From: Paracoccus sp. R12_2
GTDB lineage: Bacteria > Pseudomonadota > Alphaproteobacteria > Rhodobacterales > Rhodobacteraceae
DNA length: 64,000 bases
NCBI RefSeq assembly: GCF_017744015.1
Contig: NZ_JAGHRA010000011.1
Location: 62,001 to 126,000 of the forward strand
Reading direction: 5' to 3'
Shown here: positions 1-7,140 of the stretch, piece by piece
How positions within the stretch are numbered: the first letter of the stretch is position 1
Layout of the letters: each line of letters begins with the position of its first letter
Notes under the pieces: generated by a model
The model's database searches: none
The model's input: only the letters and a program-made list of their open reading frames with translations
Told to the model about the DNA's origin: nothing
Position numbers and translations under genes: made by a program

Positions 1-135
1 GTCCATGAGATTCTGGCAACGTCGATCCTGATCCTCGTGGCCCTGCATGTTTCCGGCGTGATCGTCGAAAGCCTTCGCCACCGCGAGAACCTTGTTCTTT
101 CGATGCTGACCGGATTCAAGCGTCCTTGGTCTTGA
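1..135 (+). CDS. cytochrome b561-type protein, C-terminal end (partial)
   Basis: Only the last 44 codons are in the window; the gene begins upstream. The visible part has a hydrophobic helix with a His (ALHVSG) followed by a charged tail with HREN and SMLTGFKRPW, typical of the last helix and cytoplasmic tail of di-heme cytochrome b561 / Ni-Fe hydrogenase b-type cytochromes, which pass electrons across the inner membrane. In related bacteria such genes sit with a diheme cytochrome c and SHP-type cytochromes and next to a two-component system, but the upstream genes cannot be seen. It is convergent with the kinase gene; the 78 bases between them show no convincing terminator. Confidence 0.75.
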   Translation, partial: VHEILATSILILVALHVSGVIVESLRHRENLVLSMLTGFKRPWS

Positions 136-213
136 AAGTGCCGCCACTGAGAGGTCCGAAGCCGTGTCCCTGTCGCTTTGGCGGGCGGGGGCCAAGCACT
201 CCGCGCTAGCAGT

Positions 214-1446
214 TCAGTCCCGGCGGCTGCCGGACCGATCCGCAAAGCTGACACGGACCAGTGCCCGGTGCGGTTCCATGACGTATTCGATCCCGATACC
301 TTGCGTTTCGGCGACGCGGGCCACGATTGCCAGTCCCAGGCCCGCCCCGGAGGAACTGGCGGACTTGTCGAACGTGGCATGCCGAAAGACGGCGCACGGA
401 CGGACGGCATTCGACACGGTGACAACCGGCCCCATCGACAGCACCATGCGCAGATCCCCGACGCCGTGATCTGCGGCGTTCCGCAACAGGTTGCGCAGAA
501 TCAACGCCAAGGCATCGGGATCGACGGCAACGATCGCTTCGGCGAGCTCGGCATCGTCGAAGTGAACCGGCAGGTCGCTCTCTGCGATCACCATGCGCGC
601 CACACGCACCAGGTCGCAAGGTCCCGCCCCCATCGAGCCCGCCTCTGCCCGTGACAATTGCAGCAAACGGTCCACCAGATGGCCCATCCGCCCAAGCGCT
701 GCGGCCAGGCGTCCGGCGGCCGCCGGGTCGGCAAGTCCCGCAGCGATCAACTGCGCCTGCCCGGAGGCCGCCGCGATAGGGGTGCGCAACTCGTGCGCGG
801 CGTTGGTGGCGAACTGACGTTCGGCTTCGATGCGGGCGCGAATGTCGTCCAGATAGCCGTTCAAAGCGTGCGGGATCGGCGCCAGCTCGGCAGGCAGATC
901 AGGCGCATTGACCGGCGACAGGTCGCGCGCAGACCGTCCGCGCAGCATCATCGCCAGTCTTGTGGCTGGACGCAGCGCCGAGGCGACGGCGCCCCGCGCC
1001 GCGATCAGGGTCGCCAGCAGAACCGGCAGCATCAGCGCAACAAGCCAGCCAAGACTTTCGGCAAGTTCGTCCTGACGCCATTCGCTGCTTTGACCGACCT
1101 CGACCACAATGTCGTCATCGGGATCCGACAGCCGGAAAACGCGCCAACCCGGCAGATCCTGACCACCATCCTGTGCCACCGGCGTCCAGGGCGCGTCGGT
1201 GACTATCGCACCACCATCGATGATGCGTATCGCGCCATCCCCCTGCACCAGCGCACCCAGCTGCCCGGCGCCCTTGTAAAGCGACAACGACATTCTTGCC
1301 GAGTTGCCCAATGTGTCGTCCATCAGTTCGGACATCTCGTGGGCGACGACCAACGCTGCCAGTCCGACGCCGGCAAGCCATGCTAGGCAGGCGCCCAGCA
1401 CCACGCGCCGAACCAGCCGCTGACGCAAGGACCATGGCCGCGTCAC
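214..1446 (-). CDS. sensor histidine kinase
   Basis: 410-residue inner-membrane sensor kinase. Membrane segments lie at about residues 14-36 and 132-152 and flank a periplasmic sensor region of roughly 95 residues. The phospho-acceptor motif AAHELRTP places the active His near residue 218. An N-box (LRNLLRNAADHG) and a G-box (GAGLGLAIV) of the ATPase domain follow. The family is the QseC/TctE-like group that pairs with OmpR-type regulators. The GTG start overlaps the regulator stop (GTGA), so the two are translationally coupled. The signal sensed is unknown. Candidate targets are the cytochrome b561 gene on one side and the thermostable-hemolysin cluster on the other. Confidence 0.9.
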   Translation of the reverse strand: MTRPWSLRQRLVRRVVLGACLAWLAGVGLAALVVAHEMSELMDDTLGNSARMSLSLYKGAGQLGALVQGDGAIRIIDGGAIVTDAPWTPVAQDGGQDLPGWRVFRLSDPDDDIVVEVGQSSEWRQDELAESLGWLVALMLPVLLATLIAARGAVASALRPATRLAMMLRGRSARDLSPVNAPDLPAELAPIPHALNGYLDDIRARIEAERQFATNAAHELRTPIAAASGQAQLIAAGLADPAAAGRLAAALGRMGHLVDRLLQLSRAEAGSMGAGPCDLVRVARMVIAESDLPVHFDDAELAEAIVAVDPDALALILRNLLRNAADHGVGDLRMVLSMGPVVTVSNAVRPCAVFRHATFDKSASSSGAGLGLAIVARVAETQGIGIEYVMEPHRALVRVSFADRSGSRRD

Positions 1447-2096
1447 GGTATCAGGTATCCAAGCCCGCGCCGTGTCTCGATCACGCTTGCGCCCAGCTTC
1501 GCACGCAGGCGCGAGACGTAGACCTCGACGGCATTCCCCTCGACCGCATCGTCGAAGGCATATAGACGTTCCTCAAGCACCTGCTTTGACAAAACCCTGC
1601 CTCGTGCGGACAGAAGCGCGTCGAACAGCGCCCATTCGCGCGATGTCAGGCGGATTTCGGCATCATCGCGAAAAAGCCGCGCCCCGGCGCGGTCGATGCG
1701 CAGTGGTCCCAGCCGGCTTTCCGGAGCCGGATCGCCCGAGGCGCGGCGGCCATGCGCCCGCAGACGGGCCGCGACCTCGCCCAGATCATAGGGCTTCACG
1801 ACGTAATCGTCGCCCCCGGCATCGAGCCCCGCGATCCGTTCCGATATCTGGTCGCGGGCGGTCGCTATGACGACGGGAACGCGGTTTCCGCGCCGCCGCT
1901 GTTCCCGCAGCAGCGTCAGTCCCGACCCATCGGGCAAGGCAAGGTCCAGAAGGACCGCATCAAATTCGGCGACATCCAACGCGGCCTCGGCGGCGGCAAG
2001 ATCCGGGGCGTGATCGACTGCGTGACCCTCTGCCCGAAGAAATCGCCCAAGCGCGTCGGCGATGTCAGCCTCGTCCTCTACCATAAGCACGCGCAT
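1443..2096 (-). CDS. OmpR/PhoB-family response regulator
   Basis: 217-residue DNA-binding response regulator. The receiver domain starts MRVLMVEDEAD, has the phospho-acceptor Asp at about residue 51 (LLDLALPDG) and the conserved Lys near 101 (VVKPYDL). A winged-helix output domain follows, ending in VYVSRLRAKLG and RRGLGYLIP. I chose the start at 2096, because the open frame extends upstream but the receiver fold begins there. It is partnered with the kinase downstream and divergent from the hemolysin-family gene at 2296. The shared upstream region carries an 11-bp-spaced direct repeat of the kind bound by OmpR-type regulators, so it may control itself and the divergent cluster. Confidence 0.92.
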   Translation of the reverse strand: MRVLMVEDEADIADALGRFLRAEGHAVDHAPDLAAAEAALDVAEFDAVLLDLALPDGSGLTLLREQRRRGNRVPVVIATARDQISERIAGLDAGGDDYVVKPYDLGEVAARLRAHGRRASGDPAPESRLGPLRIDRAGARLFRDDAEIRLTSREWALFDALLSARGRVLSKQVLEERLYAFDDAVEGNAVEVYVSRLRAKLGASVIETRRGLGYLIP

Positions 2097-2295
2097 CACA
2101 CTCTCCCGCCACGCTGGCCAACTGATGAAGCAGGTCGGACGACGGATCAACGCAAATTGCACCTCACATGAACGTGAGACCCAGACCGACGATTGTAAGC
2201 TTGCCGAAAGCTTGGCGGGATTTCTGGCCCAAAGAGCAGATAGCAGGTGATACCCATGACGACTTGTCCATCAATCAACGCGACAGGCGGCAACC
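2097..2295. promoter_or_regulatory. divergent control region between response regulator and hemolysin-family cluster
   Basis: 199 bases separate the two divergent starts. It contains a direct repeat at 2197-2217, a short inverted repeat CTCAC-N6-GTGAG at 2164-2179, and a TGATAC hexamer at 2248-2253 that could be a -10 element without a good -35, as expected for an activator-dependent promoter. A 16-codon frame with a plausible Shine-Dalgarno (AGGTGA) starts at 2256 and overlaps the cluster's first gene. Promoter positions are inferred. Confidence 0.45.
2197..2217 (+). repeat. 11-bp-period direct repeat, candidate response-regulator box
   Basis: AAGCTTGCCG at 2197-2206 and AAGCTTGGCG at 2208-2217 differ at one of ten positions and start exactly 11 bp apart. 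One helical turn between half-sites is the usual arrangement for PhoB/OmpR-family winged-helix dimers. It lies 79-99 bases upstream of the hemolysin-family start. Function is inferred from spacing and the adjacent regulator gene. Confidence 0.45.
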
Positions 2296-2880
2296 ATGCA
2301 GGTTGATATCCTGAACTGGCGCGAACCCGGTTGGCACGCCGCCGCCGTGATGATCGAGACGCATTTCATGGCCGCCCACGGGGCACGGATTACCCTGCCC
2401 GCCGTGCCGCTGGTGGTGGCGCGCGGCGCCAAGGGAAACATCCTGGGCGCGGTGGGGCTGCGTGACGCCGCGCAGGGCTTTTTCAGCCAAGCTTATCTTG
2501 ACCATCCCGTCGCGGACGAGTTGACCCGCCTCTCGGGCGGCCCCGTCACGCCGGGCGATGTGATCGAGGTCGTGTCCATGGCCTGCCCGACGCCCGCCGC
2601 CACCATGCCGCTGATCGAGGCGATCACCGCCGAAGGGCGTAGCCGGGGCGCGAGCTGGGGGCTTTTCACCGCCACCGCTCCGCTGCTGCGCATGCTGCGT
2701 CGCACGGGGGTGCCGATCCTCGCCCTGGCGCCGGCACGACCCGACAGGTTGGCCGAGGCATCCCGATGGGGCCGCTATTACGACACCGACCCCTGGGTTT
2801 GCGCGCTACAGGAACGCGCCGAACCATTGCGGTTCACGCCGCGCAGGATTTCACGCCAGAAAGAGGTTCATCCCGAATGA
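2296..2880 (+). CDS. thermostable hemolysin-family protein (GNAT/autoinducer-synthase-like)
   Basis: 194 residues matching the 'thermostable hemolysin' family (Vibrio delta-VPH type): a core with the FFSQAYLDHPVAD block at residues 62-74 and an EVVSMA segment at 91-96 in the place of the family's E-x-GNLA-like motif. There is no signal peptide and no membrane segment, so a secreted pore-forming role is not supported. The layout instead resembles acyl-homoserine-lactone-synthase-like GNAT enzymes. It is the first gene of a cluster whose next members are an AMP-ligase, SDR and 2-oxoglutarate oxygenase, and its stop overlaps the ligase start (ATGA). I infer an acyltransfer step in small-molecule synthesis. 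The family assignment is fairly sure; the reaction is not. Confidence 0.75.
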   Translation: MQVDILNWREPGWHAAAVMIETHFMAAHGARITLPAVPLVVARGAKGNILGAVGLRDAAQGFFSQAYLDHPVADELTRLSGGPVTPGDVIEVVSMACPTPAATMPLIEAITAEGRSRGASWGLFTATAPLLRMLRRTGVPILALAPARPDRLAEASRWGRYYDTDPWVCALQERAEPLRFTPRRISRQKEVHPE

Positions 2881-4247
2881 CACCCGTGTTCGATGCACTT
2901 GCCCGCAATGCCGTGGAACGCCCACAGAATATGGCCTTCGCCGATGGTCAGCGCGGCCTGACCTGGTCGACGCTGGCCCAGGCCGTAGCGTGCGCCGCCG
3001 CCGGTTTCGCAGCCGGTTCCCGCATCGTGGGACTGCGGCTGGCCGGACTTGACTATGTCATCGGCGACCTGGCAGCGACGCTGGCCGGCTGCCGCGTGGT
3101 GCCCGTGCCGGGCTTCTTTTCGACCGGGCAGGTCGCGCATCTGCTGCAGGATTCCGGGGCAACGCTGATCGACCACCTGCCACAGGCCGGGAAACCCCTG
3201 TCCCCGACCTATGCGGGCGGGGCCGAGCGGGTGATCTATACCTCGGGAACGACGGGGCAGCCCAAGGGGGTCTTGCTGGGCGACCGCCAGCTGACAGCAT
3301 CCGTGACGGGGCTGTCACGCGTGCTGGCGGCGGGGCCCGCTGACCGCTACCTGTCGGCCCTGCCGCAGGCGCAGCTTCTGGAACAGATCTGCGGCATCTT
3401 TCTGCCGGTCATGGCGGGAGCGTCGACGGTGATCTGCCCGCCCGCCGCGTCGGCGCTTTTCACTGGCGACGGACGCGCGCTCGCGCAGATCGCGCATCAG
3501 GTCCACCCCACCGTCACACTCTTGGCTCCGCGGCAGCTGACGATGTGGGTCGCGGCGCTGCGTGCAGGCGCATCCCGGCCCAACAGCCTGCGTTATGTTG
3601 CGGTGGGCGGCGCCCCCATCTCGCCCGAACTGATCGCCGAGGCGAGGTCGCTGGGTCTGCCCGTATCCGAGGGTTATGGCCTGTCAGAAGCATGCTCGGT
3701 CGTGGCCCTGACGCCGTTGGATGCGCCCGAAGGATCGGCAATGGTGCCGCTTGAGGGCACGTCCCTGCGCATCGAGGACGAAGAGATCGTCGTCGACGGC
3801 CCTACCGTGATGGCGGGCTACCTGCACCGTTCACCGCATTCGGGGCCCTGGCGCACAGGGGATCTGGGCCGGATCGAGGAAGGTCGCCTGACCGTGCTGG
3901 GCCGGCGGGACGCGATGATCCTGCGGGCCTCGGGACGCAACATCTCGCCCGAATGGGTAGAGGCCGAGGCTCTGGCCGATCCCGCGCTGCCTGCGGCGGC
4001 GCTGGTTCTGATGCCCGAGGACCGGCTGGTCCTGGTCCTGGCCGCGATCGCCGCGCCGGACATGGAAGCACTGGTCGCAAGGCTGGCACGGCTGCCCGCC
4101 TATGCCCGTCCCGATGCGCTGGTCATCGCGGATCCGCGCGAGCCGGGTCTGATCCGGCCCTCGGGCACCGCCGACCGGCAGGTCGCCCGCCTGATCGCGA
4201 CCCGCCCCGACGTGCAGATCCCGCTCACCCTGGGGGTGGCGGCATGA
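2877..4247 (+). CDS. AMP-binding (ANL superfamily) ligase, A10 lysine replaced
   Basis: 456-residue acyl-adenylate-forming enzyme. Motifs: A3 YTSGTTGQPKG at residues 121-131, A5 GYGLSEA at 266-272, A7 WRTGDLG at 325-331, and the A8 hinge GRRDAMILRASGRN at 342-355. The expected A10 motif (P-x-x-G-K-x-D-R) reads PSGTADR at 428-434, so the lysine that normally helps adenylation is Thr431. At 456 residues it is short for the superfamily (usually 500-600). The start at 2877 is chosen because it overlaps the preceding stop (ATGA); its own stop overlaps the SDR start the same way. It probably activates or transfers a carboxylic acid, perhaps working only in the thioester half-reaction. Confidence 0.85.
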   Translation: MTPVFDALARNAVERPQNMAFADGQRGLTWSTLAQAVACAAAGFAAGSRIVGLRLAGLDYVIGDLAATLAGCRVVPVPGFFSTGQVAHLLQDSGATLIDHLPQAGKPLSPTYAGGAERVIYTSGTTGQPKGVLLGDRQLTASVTGLSRVLAAGPADRYLSALPQAQLLEQICGIFLPVMAGASTVICPPAASALFTGDGRALAQIAHQVHPTVTLLAPRQLTMWVAALRAGASRPNSLRYVAVGGAPISPELIAEARSLGLPVSEGYGLSEACSVVALTPLDAPEGSAMVPLEGTSLRIEDEEIVVDGPTVMAGYLHRSPHSGPWRTGDLGRIEEGRLTVLGRRDAMILRASGRNISPEWVEAEALADPALPAAALVLMPEDRLVLVLAAIAAPDMEALVARLARLPAYARPDALVIADPREPGLIRPSGTADRQVARLIATRPDVQIPLTLGVAA

Positions 4248-5032
4248 CGCGCCGCATCGTCCTGATCACCGGCGCAGGAACGGGTATCGGTCGCTCTCTG
4301 GCCGTCGAGGCTGACCGTCACGGATATAGGGTCATCTTGGTCGGCCGTCGGCACGAACCCTTGGCCCGGGTCGCAGAGACGCTGCGCGATGCCCTTGTCG
4401 TGACCGCCGACGTGACAATGCCGGAAGGTCGCGCCGCCATTGTTGACGCGGCACGCGATACCGGGCTGGACATCCTGATCCACAATGCCGGCACCGTTCC
4501 TTCAGGCGCGCTGGAGGGGCTTCGCGATGCCGATGTCGCAGCGCTGTTGGCCCTGAACGTGGCCGCGCCCCTCGCGCTGACGCGCGACTTGCTGGCCCCG
4601 CTGACCTCTAGCAAGGGCCAGGTCGTCATGGTCGGTTCGGTCTTCGGCGAGATCGCTTTCCCCTATTTCGTGGCCTATTCGGCATCGAAGTTCGCGCTGC
4701 GCGGGATGGCTGATGCGCTGCGGCGCGAACTGGCCCCACGCGGCATCGCCGTCACCCACCTGGCCCCGCGCGGTACGCGAACCGATGCGGCGCAGGGGTT
4801 CCAGTCGCTGGTCGGACCAATGGCCATGGCGCTGGATTCTCCGGACGCTGTCGCCGCCCGCGCCTGGCGCGCCATCGCCGCGCGCCGTCCCCAACAGCTG
4901 CCCGCCACGCGCGAACGCCTGTACATCGCGCTGCAACGCCTGCGCCCCGCGCTGATCGACCGCGCGCTGATCAGGATGGCGCGCGACCCGGCGGTGGCCG
5001 CCGCCGCGCAACCCGAAATTTCCCAAAGATGA
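4244..5032 (+). CDS. short-chain dehydrogenase/reductase
   Basis: 262-residue classical SDR. The NAD(P)-binding motif TGAGTGIG is at residues 9-16, NAG at 81-83, the catalytic Ser at 132 (VGSVFG), and Y145-x-x-x-K149 (YSASK). An Arg-rich region after strand two (GRRHEP) hints at NADPH preference. The start overlaps the ligase stop (ATGA). The C-terminal 60 residues are Arg/Ala-rich and may contact the membrane or a partner. In this cluster it likely reduces or oxidises a keto/hydroxy intermediate made by the first two enzymes; the substrate is unknown. Confidence 0.88.
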   Translation: MTRRIVLITGAGTGIGRSLAVEADRHGYRVILVGRRHEPLARVAETLRDALVVTADVTMPEGRAAIVDAARDTGLDILIHNAGTVPSGALEGLRDADVAALLALNVAAPLALTRDLLAPLTSSKGQVVMVGSVFGEIAFPYFVAYSASKFALRGMADALRRELAPRGIAVTHLAPRGTRTDAAQGFQSLVGPMAMALDSPDAVAARAWRAIAARRPQQLPATRERLYIALQRLRPALIDRALIRMARDPAVAAAAQPEISQR

Positions 5033-5039
5033 GGACCTT

Positions 5040-5903
5040 ATGACCTACAACATCCTGCGCCACCGCGACCATTCGGCAGGGCTGACCGATCCCGGTCTGC
5101 TGGCCACCATGCGCGAAGACCTGGCCCGCGACGGCTGGACCCTGCTGCGCGGTTTCGACCCCGACATGGAGGATTTCTCGGCGCTTGTGACGACACTTTG
5201 CCGGCGCGTGACCTTCGATCCGGCCCGCAACCACACCACCGCGACCACACAGATGGTCGATGCGGGAATGGGGCCGATCGGCCTGCATATCGAGAACGGC
5301 AACACGCCGCGCTGTCCCGACATCGTGACTTTCTTCGCGCAGACCGCCGCCTTCGAGGGATCGCAGACGACGATCTGCGACGGTCGCGCCGTCTGGGATC
5401 GGTTCGATGACAGGCAAAAGGCCCGCTGGTCCCAGCCCATGACGGTCGAACGCGTTTTGCCCGAGACGTTGTGGAAACGCTATCTCGTGAACGAACATCC
5501 CGCCCTGTCAGACCCTTCCCAGGTGACGATGGAACACGTGCTGCAGTTCAAGGCCGCCGTGCCGGGTCAGGATTTTAGCCTTCATGACGACGGTTCGCTG
5601 ACCTATCGGCTGACGGTCGATCCGGTGCGCGGCTCGGCCCTCGGGGGTGATGCGCTCGGCTTTGCCAACGCGGTCCTCGGCCCGTCGCATAACTATCAGC
5701 CGCCACGCTACGCCATGGCCGACGGCAGCGACGTGACTCCGGCCGAGGTCGAGGGGATCCGCGCCCTGGCCGAGGACGTCACGCACGAGATCAACTGGCA
5801 GGACGGCGACATCGCTATCCTGGACAACACCCGCGTCATGCATGGCCGCCGCGCCATCGCCGACGCCAACCGCAACCTGTTCATCGGCATGGGCATGATC
5901 TGA
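5040..5903 (+). CDS. TauD/TfdA-family 2-oxoglutarate Fe(II) oxygenase, clavaminate-synthase-like
   Basis: 287-residue Fe(II)/2-oxoglutarate oxygenase. The metal-binding motif is H83-x-E85 (GLHIENG) with the distal His at about 268 (RVMHGRRAI); the Arg residues just after it may bind 2-oxoglutarate. HxE instead of HxD is known from clavaminate synthase and asparagine oxygenases, which act on amino-acid-derived substrates. It follows the SDR by 7 bases with an AGGAC ribosome-binding site. Its most likely role is hydroxylation, desaturation or oxidative cyclisation of the pathway intermediate. Confidence 0.83.
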   Translation: MTYNILRHRDHSAGLTDPGLLATMREDLARDGWTLLRGFDPDMEDFSALVTTLCRRVTFDPARNHTTATTQMVDAGMGPIGLHIENGNTPRCPDIVTFFAQTAAFEGSQTTICDGRAVWDRFDDRQKARWSQPMTVERVLPETLWKRYLVNEHPALSDPSQVTMEHVLQFKAAVPGQDFSLHDDGSLTYRLTVDPVRGSALGGDALGFANAVLGPSHNYQPPRYAMADGSDVTPAEVEGIRALAEDVTHEINWQDGDIAILDNTRVMHGRRAIADANRNLFIGMGMI

Positions 5904-5916
5904 GATGAGGACACCA

Positions 5917-6519
5917 ATGACACGCACCTTTCTGGCCGCACTGGCCCTGACCCTGACCGCTTTCGGCCCGGCCTTGGCCGCCCCCTCTGCCAGCGTTCCG
6001 CGCTCGGGCAAGCTGGCATTCGACGTGATTCGCAATGGCCGCGACATAGGCGATTATGTTGTCACCTTCCGCGGCGCGGGCAACGATCTGACTGTCGACA
6101 TCGCCACAGACGTTTCGGTGAAACTGCCGGTGATCGGCGTCAGCGCCTATCGTTTCCGCCAGTCAAGCAAGGAAACCTGGCACGCCGGGCAGCTGGCAGC
6201 GCTGACTTCGCAGACCGATGACAACGGCTCGCCCCACAAAATCAGCGTCCGCGCGACCTCGCTGATCCCGGCCAGCCTCTGGGACGCCGACATTCTCGGC
6301 GCGACACAGGTGCTGAACACCATCGACGGCAGCACCGACAGGATCAGTGTCAGGAATCTGGGCACCGAAACCGTCACCACCGGCGCAGGCCCGGTGCGGG
6401 CCGCGCATTACGCGTTGACAGGCGATCTGAACCGCGAACTGTGGTTCGCGGGCAGCACGCTGGTCCATGTGCGGTTCCTGGCCGAAGACGGCTCACAAAT
6501 CGACTATGTGCTGCGTTAG
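5917..6519 (+). CDS. exported DUF6134-family protein
   Basis: 200 residues with a clear signal peptide (MTRTFLAALALTLTAFGPAL, cleaved around ALA-APS). The mature part, starting KLAFDVIRNGRDIGDYVV, matches the DUF6134 type: a beta-rich periplasmic protein with repeated T-D-N/D turns and no cysteine. The start at 5917 is preferred over 5905 because the GAGGAC ribosome-binding site lies just before it, with the same leader layout as the oxygenase gene. It is the last gene of the cluster and is followed by 210 non-coding bases. A binding, chaperone or lipocalin-like role for the product is guesswork. Confidence 0.75.
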   Translation: MTRTFLAALALTLTAFGPALAAPSASVPRSGKLAFDVIRNGRDIGDYVVTFRGAGNDLTVDIATDVSVKLPVIGVSAYRFRQSSKETWHAGQLAALTSQTDDNGSPHKISVRATSLIPASLWDADILGATQVLNTIDGSTDRISVRNLGTETVTTGAGPVRAAHYALTGDLNRELWFAGSTLVHVRFLAEDGSQIDYVLR

Positions 6520-6670
6520 GCAGGCACACGCTGGTCTGCGGGCAGCGGATGACCAGTCGGACGACACGTCCCAGACCTTGATCCTGTCAGTCATCCGCGC
6601 GCACGGGCTCGCTTGGCGGTGCATCGGTGCCGTCAGCGCCACGGCTTCTCTCGGTTGCACATTTATCAAC

Positions 6671-6696
6671 GGAACGGGCCGGGGGCAGCGCCCGTT
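6671..6696 (+). promoter_or_regulatory. candidate EcfG general-stress promoter (GGAAC-N17-CGTT)
   Basis: GGAAC at 6671-6675 and CGTT at 6693-6696 are separated by 17 bases, matching the alphaproteobacterial EcfG consensus (GGAAC-N16/17-CGTT). It lies 34 bases upstream of the PRC-barrel gene start, and PRC-barrel proteins are common members of that regulon. The same bases form a 7-bp inverted repeat (AACGGGC/GCCCGTT) that could instead act as a terminator for the upstream cluster. Confidence 0.45.
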
Positions 6697-6729
6697 TCTC
6701 TGTCTCCAATCCAACCGGAGGAGACGAGG

Positions 6730-7026
6730 ATGGATCACAGCAATCACCAAAGACTAGCCGAGGCAGAGTTGACCGATGCCGTGCTGACCGGCGCGACGAT
6801 CTACGGCCCGGATGACGAGACGGTCGGCTCGGTCTCGCATGTTCATGGCAGCGGCGCGGACGCCAGGGCCGTGATCGATGTCGGCGGTTTTCTGGGCATC
6901 GGCTCGAAGCCGGTGCAGGTGCCGGTTTCGTCGCTGGATATGATGCGAGATGAAACCGGCACGGTGCACGGCGTAACAAGTCACACGAAAGACCAATTGA
7001 AAGATTTGCCCGAACATCACGACTGA
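6730..7026 (+). CDS. PRC-barrel domain protein
   Basis: 98 residues, cytoplasmic, forming one PRC-barrel domain: the core GATIYGPDDETVGSVSH, then VIDVGGFLGIGSKPVQVP and VTSHTKDQLKDLPEHHD. Such small barrels are abundant, stress-associated proteins of unclear function. The start at 6730 has a strong ribosome-binding site (GGAGGAGAC). It is monocistronic: a possible EcfG-type promoter lies upstream and a strong hairpin terminator directly downstream. Confidence 0.85.
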   Translation: MDHSNHQRLAEAELTDAVLTGATIYGPDDETVGSVSHVHGSGADARAVIDVGGFLGIGSKPVQVPVSSLDMMRDETGTVHGVTSHTKDQLKDLPEHHD

Positions 7027-7032
7027 CACGTG

Positions 7033-7059
7033 CGGGCGGCGCCACAGCGCCGCCCGTTT
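7033..7059 (+). terminator. rho-independent terminator after PRC-barrel gene
   Basis: A perfect 10-bp stem CGGGCGGCGC/GCGCCGCCCG with a CACA loop (7033-7056) is followed by TTT, 6 bases after the PRC-barrel stop. Confidence 0.75.
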
Positions 7060-7140
7060 CGATTGCGGCTGGCGCGGCGGGAACCCTTGGCCCGCCCGCC
7101 GGTTGAACCCGACATGCCACAGCCAGATCAGGATGCAGCC

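Noticed and set aside
136..213. Terminator between the cytochrome b561 gene and the kinase gene
   Set aside because: No stable stem with a T-run could be found.
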